Assembly: GCA_002746415.1 (NCBI GenBank)
Contig: NVXD01000003.1
Coordinates: 124,001 to 188,000, forward strand
Direction: 5' to 3'
Source: Flavobacteriaceae bacterium
Lineage (GTDB): Bacteria; Bacteroidota; Bacteroidia; Flavobacteriales; Flavobacteriaceae
DNA: 64,000 bases
Shown here: positions 10,001 through 18,690 of the stretch, one piece after another
Numbering within the stretch: the stretch's first letter is position 1
How the letters are laid out: each line of letters opens with the position of its first letter
The notes under the pieces: model-generated
Databases searched by the model: none
What the model was told of the DNA's origin: nothing
Seen by the model: the letters and a program-made list of their open reading frames with translations, nothing else
Translations under genes and position numbers: made by a program

Positions 10001-10379
10001 ATATATCCGATAGACCATCAGCATTTATATCTACTACAGTTACTCCTGTACACCATTTGTTTACAGCTTCTATGCCCGATTCAAATGAAACCTCATCAAA
10101 TACAAAATCACCCTTGTTCAAATACAATTTATTAGTGACTTGGTTTCCTGTAAAAAAAAGGTCGGGTAAACCATCATTGTCAAAATCACCAACAGCCACA
10201 CCACCACCATTAAAAATATATTCCTCAGTTAAGATGTTTACACTATCTGTTTCAACTATTAAATTATTAAATTTAATTCCAGATAAATCAGATGGGATTT
10301 GCTTAAAAAGTTTTTCTTGGTCCTTCATACATGAGACGAATACCACAAGCACACACAGTAAGTAATATGTTTTTTTCAT
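7062..10379 (-). CDS. VCBS/FG-GAP repeat lipoprotein with UnbV/ASPIC domain
   Basis: A 1105-residue outer-surface lipoprotein. The signal peptide ends in the lipobox VVFVSC (Cys17). At least eight FG-GAP/VCBS units follow, each with the calcium-loop pattern D-x-D-x-D-G (for example DFDNDGLPDL, DYDKDGFLDL, DFDNDGDFDF), predicted to fold as beta-propellers. A UnbV/ASPIC module lies at about residues 510-585 (HFGLG, IEILWPDGKFQ). It is the third gene after susC and susD on the same strand, a common arrangement in Bacteroidota, and may be a surface glycan-binding or scaffold protein for that system. No catalytic motif is visible. The UnbV name does not imply an enzymatic role here. Confidence 0.88.
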   Translation of the reverse strand: MKKTYYLLCVLVVFVSCMKDQEKLFKQIPSDLSGIKFNNLIVETDSVNILTEEYIFNGGGVAVGDFDNDGLPDLFFTGNQVTNKLYLNKGDFVFDEVSFESGIEAVNKWCTGVTVVDINADGLSDIYVSVAMSNDDKNRANLLFVNQGLDEKKVPTFKEMATEYGIAESGNSMWATFFDYDKDGFLDLYVLNNEQVQSMPTNYRPKVVDGSAISNDRLYHNNGDGTFSDVTLEAGIVIEGFGLGIAVSDINYDGWPDIHISNDYQTNDLLYINNGDGTFSNDIKNYIRHQSKFSMGSDISDYNNDGFLDLVTLDMLGETNYRMKTTIGNNNYINNILNKRYDYEPQYSRNMLHQGNGVGVPFSEIGLMAGMSKTDWSWSPLFMDVDNDGYKDLLITNGFPRDITDKDFGDFRIGMAPFLSPHKILDSIPTVKIPNYGFKNNGNGMFEDMSDSWGLNAPSFSNGAAFVDLDKDGDLDYVVNNINEEAFIFRNTQREQNLTNGFINVKLNGPKHNEMGIGVKLALKYGENEVQYYEHYLTRGYMSSVDEIAHFGLGLHVNIESIEILWPDGKFQKLENIETNQTLLLAHKDAKLIDISALPFPFVQKETTQMFTEISKEIGVDLIHQEKDIVDYSMQRILPHKLSQNGPCIAVGDIDGNQYEDFIIGSSSTFSPVIYFQKADGTFSKKLLFETVIDKKYEEESMVLFDLDNDGDLDLYLVSGSNEFINEDNLYVDRLMTNDGEGNFTFAMDKMPIVKASGSVVKAQDFDNDGFVDLFVGGRTPVAQFPMPDKSFLLKNNGGKLEDVTEILAPGLANIGMVTDAVWTDVNNDDLQDLVVVGEFMAITIYENRKTSFSKLESSGLENYLGWWESVISEDFDNDGDFDFLVGNMGANNFYQPTEEQPVTLLAKDYDDNGSIDPVMFTYLKNEEGDFESFPVNFWGDLFGQSPLFRAKFNLYKEYASTTQKDLLNKEELEGATKLIGNYDKTSFIENLGNGKFKLKALPVNAQQAPINGAIVLDVDNDNNLDVLLVGNDYGNETFIGNYDAFNGLLLKGNGKGAFNSIDAKESGFVVSGDAKAIAKVKSAVGGMLYVVTQNRDEILVYKKK

Positions 10380-10470
10380 AAGGCAATAAAATACAAATAA
10401 AGTTCAAATAACTAAAGATTCTCATAAGATCTTTAATGTGATGACAGACCATAGATGAGAATAGTACTAA

Positions 10471-10507
10471 AAAAGACCATGAGGGGCAATTGCCTTCATG
10501 GTCTTTT
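10471..10507 (-). terminator. Strong stem-loop terminator between susD and the VCBS gene
   Basis: Arms AAAAGACCATGA (10471-10482) and TCATGGTCTTTT (10496-10507) pair perfectly, with an inner palindrome GGCAATTGCC at 10485-10494. On the minus strand the stem is followed by six T residues, as in an intrinsic terminator. Because the VCBS gene continues on the same strand, partial termination would lower its expression relative to susC and susD. Confidence 0.75.
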
Positions 10508-10538
10508 GTCTTCTTAGCACAAAATATGCGACATTAAA

Positions 10539-12290
10539 TTAGTATGCCGAATCTTGTGTCAAAGTAGCCTGGCCATCTTTAAAAGACCTATCTATAGCTT
10601 GTGAAGGAATAGGGAAATACTCATGCTTCCCTTGTGTAAAGGATTTTCCAACCAAGTAGGATCTATGCTGAGACTCACTTGCGATATATGCATTTAGTGT
10701 TTCTGAAGCAATACCCCATCTTACCAAATCCCAATATCTATGCCCTTCCATGGCAAACTCTAATCTGGTTTCAAAACGCACTGCGTCTCTGGCCGTTGCT
10801 GGATCTGCCCATGCTATGTCATAAGTGGCTATGTCATAATTAGCTGCTGAGCCGGGTACAATTGTAAAATCATTACGATCTGTTCCTTGAGTGGTATTTG
10901 GAACAAACCCATCTGGGTTAGCTGCTCTTGTTCTCATCATATTTACCAATTCTCTTGCTCGGTCCAAATCTCCTAACTCTACTTCAGCCTCAGCCAACCA
11001 TAAAATTATCATACCTAATCTCATGTAACGGTAATTATTTGCGGAAAGGTTTCCCCAACCACCAATACCATAACCTTCAGGTTCGGCAACATGTTTCTTG
11101 GAAAAGAAAGGTCCTGCATAGGAAAGATCACGCACAAAATCCGTTTGATAGATCTTAAAACCTTTATAAAGAATCCCTGGTCTTCCTAAGGTATGATCTA
11201 TACGTGAATCCAATGTACCTACATGAACTGAAGTGCCATCTCCATTGGTATCAGCAGAAACATCTGCATCGTCAAAAGTGTCTAACATTGGCAATCCATT
11301 TTCAGTTTGATACGCATTTACCAAATTTTGTGAAACTTGATAAAAACCACAACAACCCCAAGGATCTGTGTAAGGATGTGCAAGACCCATTCCCCTACTG
11401 GATGCCTGATCAGCTGCGCTACTTACTGCATATTGAATTTCAAAAATTGATTCCGAATTATTACGAGTAGCTACCAAAAAGTTATCCTCAAATTTTGGAG
11501 CCAATATAAAAGGACCATTGTCTAAAATATCATCTAAAATTGTTTTGGCTTCTTGTAATTTTGCTGTGTTTGCAGAACCGTCAGTATTCCAACCTTGGTA
11601 CATTTTTGCTTTTGCCAAAAATGCCTTCGCTGCCCAACTTGTAGGACGTCCTACTGCAGACTGAGTAGCTGGTAAAGCTGCTACTGCTGCTTCAAAATCA
11701 GCCTCAATCAAAGGCCATATTTCACGATCGTTGGGAACCAACGTACTATTCACATCATTGATATCAAAAGTCTCATCACCAATATAAGGAGGGTTACGCC
11801 ACATCTTACGAGCTTCCATATGGAATATTCCTCTTAAAAAAGTAGCTTCTGCAATAATTTGCTCTCTTACATCCTCATCTATATCCTCAACCCGATTGGC
11901 AGAAGTTATTGCATCATTTGTTCTTGCTACTCCCTTAAAGAGAGACCTCCAACGGTTTGTAATATGTCCATTAAACGATTGAAAATCGTAAGCTTCAATA
12001 AATGATTGTTCTGGTTGATCCCCAGCATCAGTACCTTTAAGAGCGTCGTCAGAGGCGATATTAAATGCCCAGTTTTCAACTGTAACATTCCAATCCGCCG
12101 TGCCATCCAAGCCAGCACCATCAATCATAGCATACGCCCCAAGAAGAATACCTTCCACACCATCTTGTGTCTCCAAGCTTGGTTGCCCAAATTGTCCTTC
12201 TGGCTCACGCGTTAAAAATTCATCGCTACAGCCCGTAATCAATATCAATAGGCCTGCTAGTATTGTATAAATTATTTTATTTTTTTTCAT
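10539..12290 (-). CDS. SusD/RagB family nutrient-binding outer-membrane lipoprotein
   Basis: A 583-residue SusD-family protein. The signal peptide ends in the lipobox LLILITGC (Cys21) followed by SDEFLTREPEGQ, the usual SusD opening (LxxxP). The central helical region carries the TPR-like scaffold (FLRGIFHMEARKMWRNPPYI) and the C-terminus has the RagB pattern ARDAVRFETRLEFAMEGHRY then YWDLVRWG and FPIPSQAID. It caps the SusC channel and delivers a ligand, probably a glycan. It lies 118 bases after susC on the same strand. The ligand cannot be deduced; nearby GH43, GH5-type and GH10 genes suggest a xylose-containing polysaccharide. Confidence 0.95.
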   Translation of the reverse strand: MKKNKIIYTILAGLLILITGCSDEFLTREPEGQFGQPSLETQDGVEGILLGAYAMIDGAGLDGTADWNVTVENWAFNIASDDALKGTDAGDQPEQSFIEAYDFQSFNGHITNRWRSLFKGVARTNDAITSANRVEDIDEDVREQIIAEATFLRGIFHMEARKMWRNPPYIGDETFDINDVNSTLVPNDREIWPLIEADFEAAVAALPATQSAVGRPTSWAAKAFLAKAKMYQGWNTDGSANTAKLQEAKTILDDILDNGPFILAPKFEDNFLVATRNNSESIFEIQYAVSSAADQASSRGMGLAHPYTDPWGCCGFYQVSQNLVNAYQTENGLPMLDTFDDADVSADTNGDGTSVHVGTLDSRIDHTLGRPGILYKGFKIYQTDFVRDLSYAGPFFSKKHVAEPEGYGIGGWGNLSANNYRYMRLGMIILWLAEAEVELGDLDRARELVNMMRTRAANPDGFVPNTTQGTDRNDFTIVPGSAANYDIATYDIAWADPATARDAVRFETRLEFAMEGHRYWDLVRWGIASETLNAYIASESQHRSYLVGKSFTQGKHEYFPIPSQAIDRSFKDGQATLTQDSAY

Positions 12291-12408
12291 TTTTTAAAAT
12301 TTATTTGTTTTAATGGCTTTACAATGTCTACTTAAAACTGCAACCAATTTAGTTGGTTGAATTAGTTCGAAAATTGTTATCCTATTACTGTACATTATTT
12401 TAATTTTC

Positions 12409-15400
12409 TTAGTTAAAACTAACTCTTAAACCTAAAGTATACGTTCTGGAAACTGGCATAAACCCTCCATCAAAACCTAATGTAGCATCATCCCTATTTG
12501 CTGCTTGAATCTCTGGGTTAAGCCCAGTGTATTTCGTCCAAGTAGCTAAGTTTTGTCCTTGCACATATAATTGTGCATTTGCAATTCCTGTTTTTTCCAA
12601 AAGTTGCTTTGGAAAACTATAGGTTAACTGAACATTCTTTAATCTAAAATAACTACCATCTTCAATGAAATAGGAAGAAGGTCTACTACTAATCTGATCA
12701 TTAGCATCCATAATAGGAACAGTAGCATTTGGATTTGCAGCGGTCCATTGAGAAACTGGAGCAGTTGGGTTAGCAGGTTGCCATGCCTCATGCAATGCTC
12801 TTTTTGAGCGGTTCCCTTGAAACGTGTTGAAATCGGAAAAATAACGCACATAGTTATAAATATCATTACCCTCTGAGCCATTACCAAAAATGTTAAGAGA
12901 CAAGTTTTTATAGCTGAAATCTAAATTGATACCATAAGTGAAATCCGGGTGAGGGCTTCCAATTATAGTACGGTCATCATCATCGATTTCATTATCCCCA
13001 TTGATATCTGCTATTTTTAATTTACCAGGAGCATTGTAACTCCCATAAGTTGGCCATGCATCTGCCTCAGCTTGTGATTGAAAAAGACCCTCTGTCTTAT
13101 ATCCATAAAATGAAGATATAGGACTCCCTGCTTGTGTAATTGTCAAAGAAGGCACACGAGAACCATCACCAAATAATCTTGTATCTGCACTTTCACTTAA
13201 TTTATCCACTTCATTTTTATAAGTAGAAAGGTTAAAACTTACGCCATAACCGAAGTCTCCTTTTTTATCATCCCAGGAAAGCTGTACATCGATACCTTTA
13301 TTAGTCATTTGCCCTACATTAAAATAAGGTGCAGTGGCATCGCCTGCAGTATAGGTAATTGGTGATCTAAATAACATATCTGATGTAATCCTATCCCAAA
13401 GGTCTAAGTTGAAATTCAATTTTCTGTCTAACATGGAAAGATCAAGACCAATATTGTTAGAGGTTGTTGTTTCCCATTTTGCACCTGGGTTTCCAAAACT
13501 TGACGCATCAAAACCAATAGTTGGAGACCCATTAGAACCATCAATAGGATAACCAGCATTGAAAATATTAGATCTGTAAGTTGTGTAGGCATTATAATCT
13601 CCAATTTCTTGGTTACCTGTTTTACCCCATCCATATCTCACCTTCATTTCATCTATCCATTCTACACCTTCCATAAACTTTTCATCAGAAACTCTCCATC
13701 CCAAACTAAAAGCTGGGAAAATAGCGCTTCTTGAAGCCGACTGGAATCTAGAAGAAGAATCATTTCTTAAGATGAACTGTGCTAAATACTTTCCATCATA
13801 ATTATAATTTAGTTTTCCAAACTCAGAAAACAATGAATAATCTCTAAAGGATGCACCACTATTTCCTGCGGTAGTACCATCTCCTAAAGAAAGATATCTT
13901 AGAATATCCGTAGATTCAAATGCATATTGTGAACGGCTTGCTTCGAAACGTTCACCAAAAGCCTGAATTGCTTCAACCCCTACATAAGCATTAAAGTTAT
14001 GCACTTCATTAAATGTTTTGCTATAAGTCATGACCGTATTCCACTGCCATTGGTAGTCATAAGAGTCTCTAGAAGTGGACCCATTGTTAAAGCTTCCTTC
14101 TACATATTCAGGATTAGACCTATTCAAATCTCTTTCCCTACTTGTATTTGCATCGATACCAAAACTAGTTTTTAACTGAAGATTATCTGTTAATTCATAG
14201 GAAGCAAAAACGTTTCCAAAAACACGCAAACGATACCTTCTATTATCTTGGTCTCTGTGTAAAGTCGCAACCGGGTTAAAATTGTTCCCTAAGTTGGCTC
14301 CCCTACTTCCTGCAAAATTCCCAGCAATATCATAAACAGGTAATAATGGATGATGCTTATAAGCACCTGAAACCGTATTCTGTTCTTCATCATTATTAAA
14401 ACCTCCTTTACGGTTGTCAAAATTTATACTAAGGTTTTCTCCAATAGTCAGTTTTTTGTTCAATGCTTTAAACTCAGTATTGGCACGAATCGTAGTCCTG
14501 TTATAACTTACATACTTTGTAATTGCTTGATGATCAAAATAACTTAAGGTAAATGCGTACCTAGCATTTTCAGTAGCTCCCGATGCTGATATTTGATGGT
14601 TTAGTATTGGGGCAGAACGTGTTGACTCTTTCCACCAATTGGTATCCGCTGCCCGTGTAATGGCATAAATATTACCTGGTTGTAGTGAATATAAATCTGG
14701 GTTTACACCAGCCTCACCATCCATCCCAGCACTTGGAAAAACATAATCTGGTATGGAAACCGCTCCATTAGCACCAAAAGTATACTGTCCGTGACCAGGT
14801 GTTTTACCTGCATATAAATCTGCCAAATAGAGATACTGACCCAATTCATTTGCGTTAAGCGCTTCTACTTCTCCCAAAGCAGATTGCATACCATAATAAG
14901 TATCATAGGTAATAACTGGTTTACCCAATTTTCCTTTTTTAGTCGTTATGATAATTACCCCATTTGCTGCTCTAGATCCATAGATGGAAGCCGCGGAAGC
15001 ATCTTTTAATACTTGTAACGACTCAATATCACCAGGGTTAAGATTGGCTTGTGATTGCGAAGGAACCCCATCTATAATATACAGTGGGTCATTGTTCCCA
15101 ATCGTACCAAAACCTCTAATCCTTACAGTTGCCTCTCCACCAGGAGTTGCATCATTTACAATACCAATACCTGCAGCCCTACCTTGTAATTGTTGGGCAA
15201 AAGTTGTTGCTGGCACTGCTGTTAACTGATCAACATCCACAGTGGACACAGAGCCAGTTACATCTCGTTTAGATTGCGAACCATAACCTGTTACTACAAC
15301 CTCATCCAATTTACTGGCATCCTCTTCTAAGGTCGCATCTATATTGGATTGTCCATTTACAGCTATCTCAATAGTTTTAAAGCCAATGTAACTAAACACT

Positions 15401-15609
15401 AAGATTGCATTATTTTCTACATTATTAATGACGTAGTTACCGTCAAAATCTGTTTGTGTGCCATTGGTAGTACCTTTTACCAATACATTTGCCCCTGGCA
15501 ATGGCCCCATTTCATCAGTAACATTCCCTGTTACTGTCTGTGCCTTTGCCAATCCAAAACATAAAAATGCTCCTACAAGCAAAAAGCTCTTTAGTAGTGT
15601 AATCTTCAT
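12409..15609 (-). CDS. SusC/RagA family TonB-linked outer-membrane transporter
   Basis: A 1066-residue TonB-dependent transporter. In order: signal peptide (to about residue 23), carboxypeptidase-D regulatory-like domain at 25-100 (VTGNVTDEMGPLPGANVLVKG), TonB-box-like KLDEVVVTGYGSQ at about 100-115, plug domain to about 225 with the SusC signature LQVLKDASAASIYGSRAANG, then a 22-strand barrel ending TYTLGLRVSFN with terminal aromatic residue. It imports a substrate held by the SusD lipoprotein, driven by TonB. It is first in an operon with susD and the VCBS gene. No anti-sigma/ECF pair lies nearby and there is no N-terminal signalling extension, so control is probably by another regulator; palindromes lie just upstream. 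Confidence 0.95.
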   Translation of the reverse strand: MKITLLKSFLLVGAFLCFGLAKAQTVTGNVTDEMGPLPGANVLVKGTTNGTQTDFDGNYVINNVENNAILVFSYIGFKTIEIAVNGQSNIDATLEEDASKLDEVVVTGYGSQSKRDVTGSVSTVDVDQLTAVPATTFAQQLQGRAAGIGIVNDATPGGEATVRIRGFGTIGNNDPLYIIDGVPSQSQANLNPGDIESLQVLKDASAASIYGSRAANGVIIITTKKGKLGKPVITYDTYYGMQSALGEVEALNANELGQYLYLADLYAGKTPGHGQYTFGANGAVSIPDYVFPSAGMDGEAGVNPDLYSLQPGNIYAITRAADTNWWKESTRSAPILNHQISASGATENARYAFTLSYFDHQAITKYVSYNRTTIRANTEFKALNKKLTIGENLSINFDNRKGGFNNDEEQNTVSGAYKHHPLLPVYDIAGNFAGSRGANLGNNFNPVATLHRDQDNRRYRLRVFGNVFASYELTDNLQLKTSFGIDANTSRERDLNRSNPEYVEGSFNNGSTSRDSYDYQWQWNTVMTYSKTFNEVHNFNAYVGVEAIQAFGERFEASRSQYAFESTDILRYLSLGDGTTAGNSGASFRDYSLFSEFGKLNYNYDGKYLAQFILRNDSSSRFQSASRSAIFPAFSLGWRVSDEKFMEGVEWIDEMKVRYGWGKTGNQEIGDYNAYTTYRSNIFNAGYPIDGSNGSPTIGFDASSFGNPGAKWETTTSNNIGLDLSMLDRKLNFNLDLWDRITSDMLFRSPITYTAGDATAPYFNVGQMTNKGIDVQLSWDDKKGDFGYGVSFNLSTYKNEVDKLSESADTRLFGDGSRVPSLTITQAGSPISSFYGYKTEGLFQSQAEADAWPTYGSYNAPGKLKIADINGDNEIDDDDRTIIGSPHPDFTYGINLDFSYKNLSLNIFGNGSEGNDIYNYVRYFSDFNTFQGNRSKRALHEAWQPANPTAPVSQWTAANPNATVPIMDANDQISSRPSSYFIEDGSYFRLKNVQLTYSFPKQLLEKTGIANAQLYVQGQNLATWTKYTGLNPEIQAANRDDATLGFDGGFMPVSRTYTLGLRVSFN

Positions 15610-15634
15610 AAATAATTAAAGTTTTTAGTTAGTA

Positions 15635-15646
15635 ATGATTAATCAT
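15635..15646. promoter_or_regulatory. 12-bp palindrome upstream of susC
   Basis: ATGATTAATCAT is a perfect palindrome centred 31 bases upstream of the susC start. Its position in the presumed 5' leader or promoter fits an operator, but no family is identified. Confidence 0.35.
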
Positions 15647-15667
15647 GAATTTTGAGGATAAATATCA

Positions 15668-15686
15668 AATTGGAATGATTCCAATT
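15668..15686. promoter_or_regulatory. 19-bp perfect inverted repeat upstream of susC, candidate operator
   Basis: AATTGGAAT-G-ATTCCAATT is fully symmetric, 9+1+9, ending 59 bases before the susC start codon. The half-site AATTGGAAT occurs again at 15761-15769. The pattern of one whole site and one extra half-site in a regulatory gap suggests binding by a dimeric regulator of the sus operon. Which regulator is unknown. Confidence 0.5.
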
Positions 15687-15781
15687 AATTTTTTATTTAT
15701 ACCTCAAAAAAACATTGTTAATATTTTCATAATGACAATTTATCCTAACACAAGTACAATAATTGGAATTCAAAGAAAAAC

Positions 15782-15808
15782 ACCTCTAAAATTCATGAAT
15801 TTAGAGGT
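15782..15808. repeat. Hairpin with AAATTCATGAATTT core
   Basis: ACCTCTAA and TTAGAGGT flank the core AATTCATGAAT, forming a long stem with one unpaired A. No gene ends here on the plus strand, so a terminator role is not obvious. The 14-bp core at 15789-15802 is identical to that at the far end of the operon (7015-7028). Confidence 0.4.
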
Positions 15809-15925
15809 TAATCCGTTTTACGAAGCCTATTCAAGGGAGATATAACCTAATTCTATAAAAAAATAAGTAGGGCATTTCATGCCATAATTCAGTAATTTTT
15901 TATTAGATTTTAATAGGCCCCAAAA

Positions 15926-16445
15926 ATGAAAAACTTATATTTATTTGTAGTAATAGGATTGGTAATTGGGTGTGTTGGCACTAAAAATAAAACGGCAACA
16001 AACCCTATTTTTAAAGGATGGTATGCAGACCCAGGAGGTATTGTATTTGATGATGAATACTGGATATATCCAACCTATTCCAATGCGTATGAAAAACAAA
16101 CATTGTTTAATTCGGTCTGTAGGAGGCTGAGCCAATAGCACTTACAAAGTCGCTTATGTCATTTCTGATACAGGCTCTGTACCTTACAAACGTAATGGTA
16201 CAATTTTAGAGATAGACAAGGATATTGTAGCAGGCGCAGGACATAATTCTGTCGTGAATGTTCCTGCAGCGGATACCTGGCATATGGTCTATCATAGACG
16301 GCCAATTCTCAATAATGGTCGAGACCATCGAGTAACTTGCATTGACAAATTGGAATTTAACGAAGATGAAATCATCAAAGAAGTAAAAATGACATTTGAT
16401 GGTGTTTTAATGAATAAAATTGGTGCTAACCCTTCTACAGATTAG
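15926..16445 (+). pseudogene. Glycoside hydrolase family 43 remnant (internal deletion)
   Basis: The first part (15926-about 16112) encodes a lipoprotein signal (LVIGC) and a GH43 start: NPIFKGWYADPGGIVFDDEY, including the catalytic-base Asp position in WYADP, then EKQTLF. The match then breaks. From about 16117 a different frame encodes the end of the same family: ANSTYKVAY, then AGAGHNSVVNVP, WHMVYHRRP, HRVTCIDKLEF and a C-terminus that stops at 16443-16445. The join skips the middle of the enzyme, including the catalytic acid and pKa-modulator region, changes frame, and carries TGA at 16128-16130 where this family has Trp (GGWA). The remaining coding is about 170 codons against roughly 320-350 expected. 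The enzyme cannot be active. Confidence 0.85.
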
Positions 16446-16455
16446 CACCAATTTT
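16416..16455. terminator. Bidirectional terminator overlapping the GH43 remnant stop
   Basis: A perfect 14-bp stem AAAATTGGTGCTAA (16416-16429) and TTAGCACCAATTTT (16442-16455) with a 12-base loop. It lies between the rightward GH43 remnant, whose TAG is inside the second arm, and the leftward GH5-type gene. T-runs close the stem on both strands. Confidence 0.85.
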
Positions 16456-16478
16456 ATTAACAGGAAATATTTGATAAT

Positions 16479-17540
16479 TTATTCCTTATTCAAATTTTTA
16501 ATTAAGTCAACCTCATCTTGTCGATAAGGCGTACCATCTTTTCTAAAAATATCATGAAACCATTCAATCGGCTCGTCCCCATTTTCTATAGGTGTATTCC
16601 ATTGGTAAATTGTATTGCTTTTCCCTTTTACCAATCCCCAATTTATAGCACCAACGTTCTGTTCATTTAACAAAGGCATAATGTTAGAAAAACGACTATT
16701 GCGAGTTCTAGCCATATATTCAGTGCATATCAAGGGTCGTCCATGGCTTTTTAAAAGTTCAATTATCAATTTATGGTGTTTTGGTCCCTCATAATCATGA
16801 TACGTAATGATGTCAGAATTCAAAGCCTGAAAAATATTTAAATCTGAAAGGTCCCATTTCCATAAGCCGGCTGAGATAGGCTGGGTTGGGTTTACTTCTC
16901 TTGCCCATTGAAACACCTTTTTTAACAAAGGCAATGTTTTGTTACCCTTACCTTCGTTTCCTGGTTCATTATACAAATCCCATAAAAGCACCCGGTCATC
17001 AGCTGCAAAAGTGGTAAGCACATCCTTTACATATTTCTCCAATTCTGAAAAATTGGCTTCATTGGAAGAAGCAGGATCACCAGGGTCTTGAATCCAACCA
17101 GAATTATGAGTCCCTGGCTTTGGCTTAGGTTGTTTTCCTATTTTTGGAGTTTTGCTCCACACATCATCAAAAAATACAAACATTGTTTTAATGCCATGTT
17201 TACTGGAAATATCTAGATATTGATCCATTCTTTTCTTAAAACCTTTTGGGTCTTGTTTATAAGCCAAACTATGCAAATAAACGCGCATTACATTCATATC
17301 AATACCTTCTGCATATCCCAGCTCCCTATCAATAGTTTCTAGATCAAAGGTATCTTCCTGCCACATTTCCAATTGGTTGATGGCACTACTTGGAACAAAA
17401 TTTGCACCATTTAACCAAGCATATTCGTTATACCAACTCTCGGCTTTTTCGACTGACCATTTCCCAGTATCGTCCGACTGTGATACGGCGATATAATTTA
17501 TTAATAATATAAAGGATGTTGTTAACACTTTTAGTTTCAT
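16479..17540 (-). CDS. GH5-type secreted glycoside hydrolase (cellulase-fold)
   Basis: A 353-residue protein with an N-terminal signal peptide (cleaved near AVSQS, residue 20) and a TIM-barrel glycosidase of clan GH-A. LLWDLYNEPGN places the acid/base at Glu192 and PLICTEYMAR the nucleophile at Glu274; MNVMRVYLHS and ITYHDYEG are further barrel-strand motifs. Proteins of this type in Bacteroidota are often labelled 1,4-beta-xylanase or cellulase-family hydrolase; which glycan it cuts cannot be told. It lies head-to-tail convergent with the GH43 remnant and near a GH10 xylanase, so it plausibly belongs to the same polysaccharide programme. Confidence 0.85.
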   Translation of the reverse strand: MKLKVLTTSFILLINYIAVSQSDDTGKWSVEKAESWYNEYAWLNGANFVPSSAINQLEMWQEDTFDLETIDRELGYAEGIDMNVMRVYLHSLAYKQDPKGFKKRMDQYLDISSKHGIKTMFVFFDDVWSKTPKIGKQPKPKPGTHNSGWIQDPGDPASSNEANFSELEKYVKDVLTTFAADDRVLLWDLYNEPGNEGKGNKTLPLLKKVFQWAREVNPTQPISAGLWKWDLSDLNIFQALNSDIITYHDYEGPKHHKLIIELLKSHGRPLICTEYMARTRNSRFSNIMPLLNEQNVGAINWGLVKGKSNTIYQWNTPIENGDEPIEWFHDIFRKDGTPYRQDEVDLIKNLNKE

Positions 17541-17814
17541 TGGTCTGGATTTTTAGGCATTAGCATATAATATTGACACTTAATAACAGGTAACAATACA
17601 TTTTACAAACACTGATTATATTTTTTTTGAAGCCCAAAAAGGTATAATAGAAGGGTTTTCCTATCTAAAATACAATTTGATATCATACAAAATGGAACAA
17701 CACAATAAATTAAGAATCAAATTCAAGAATTCTATTTATCACACCACTTATTACATATAGGATCAATGAAATGAGAAAAAGCATTTCCTTTGATTAGGTA
17801 CTATAGATTACATT

Positions 17815-18690
17815 ATGAAGTTGTTGATAAACCATTCCATTAAAAATGTTTTGGAGAGAAAACTAAATGAATTATCCTGCTATTTGGATGGGGATATATT
17901 TACCTATTATGGTCAAATCCATGATGGTAATGAAAAAGTAATTCTAAAACTAATGGAAGATTTGGTGGCTGCCCCAAATAAAAAAGAAAGAATCTTCATC
18001 GTTTTAACTACCCCAGGTGGAAGCACCATTGCTGTTGAAAGGTATGTGAACATCATTCGATATCATTATAAAGAAGTGAATTTTATTGTACCAGATTATG
18101 CATATTCAGCGGGTACAGTATTTTGTATGAGCGGCGATAATATACACATGGACTATTATTCTGTACTAGGTCCCATAGATCCACAAGTTCAAAATAAAGA
18201 AGGAAATTGGGTGGCTGCATTGGATTACTTGGACAAGGTCAATGAGTTTATAGAAAAAGCACAAGAGGAAACCCTTACCCAGGCCGAATTTATCATCTTA
18301 AAAGATTTTGATTTGGCCGAATTAAAAGGGTACGAACAAGCCAAAGAATTGACGGTTACTTTATTAAAAAAATGGTTGGTCAAGTATAAATTTAAGCATT
18401 GGAATACCCATCAAACCAATAAAAAATTATTGGGAAAAGAAGTTACGGACAACGAAAAAGAAATTAGGGCTTCAGAAATAGCGACTCTATTGAGTGACAA
18501 CAATTTGTGGAAGTCACATGGAAGACCCATAAACATTGAAATATTAGAAAAAGACCTGAGACTAAAAATTAAGGATTACAGCAATAACAAAGAATTAAGA
18601 ATACTTATTAGGGAATATTATGATCTACTTTCTAATTATGTGAGTCAAATGGAGTCTCCCATATTTGTTCAAACAAAATGCTACATATAA
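17815..18690 (+). CDS. ClpP/crotonase-fold serine protease, SDH (serine dehydrogenase proteinase) type
   Basis: A 291-residue cytoplasmic protein. The segment TTPGGSTIAVERYVNIIR (oxyanion-loop GGS at 68-70) followed by DYAYSAGTVFCMSGD (Ser98 as nucleophile) and VLGPIDPQ matches the SDH_sah group related to SppA and ClpP. The C-terminal third is helical. There is no signal peptide or membrane helix. The next gene begins inside its stop codon (TAATG at 18688-18692), so the two products are almost certainly made together. Targets are unknown. The general family is clear; the physiological role is not. Confidence 0.8.
   Translation: MKLLINHSIKNVLERKLNELSCYLDGDIFTYYGQIHDGNEKVILKLMEDLVAAPNKKERIFIVLTTPGGSTIAVERYVNIIRYHYKEVNFIVPDYAYSAGTVFCMSGDNIHMDYYSVLGPIDPQVQNKEGNWVAALDYLDKVNEFIEKAQEETLTQAEFIILKDFDLAELKGYEQAKELTVTLLKKWLVKYKFKHWNTHQTNKKLLGKEVTDNEKEIRASEIATLLSDNNLWKSHGRPINIEILEKDLRLKIKDYSNNKELRILIREYYDLLSNYVSQMESPIFVQTKCYI

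Larger units (their letters stand above)
15610..15925. other. Divergent regulatory gap upstream of susC
   Basis: 316 bases between susC (leftward) and the broken GH43 gene (rightward). It contains several palindromes (15635-15646, 15668-15686, 15782-15808) and no convincing gene. A 66-codon frame at 15645-15845 overlaps these palindromes and is not accepted. Confidence 0.6.

Noticed and set aside
15645-15845. 66-codon plus-strand frame upstream of susC
   Set aside because: It runs over the palindromes of the regulatory gap, has no recognisable domain and has the composition of AT-rich non-coding DNA.
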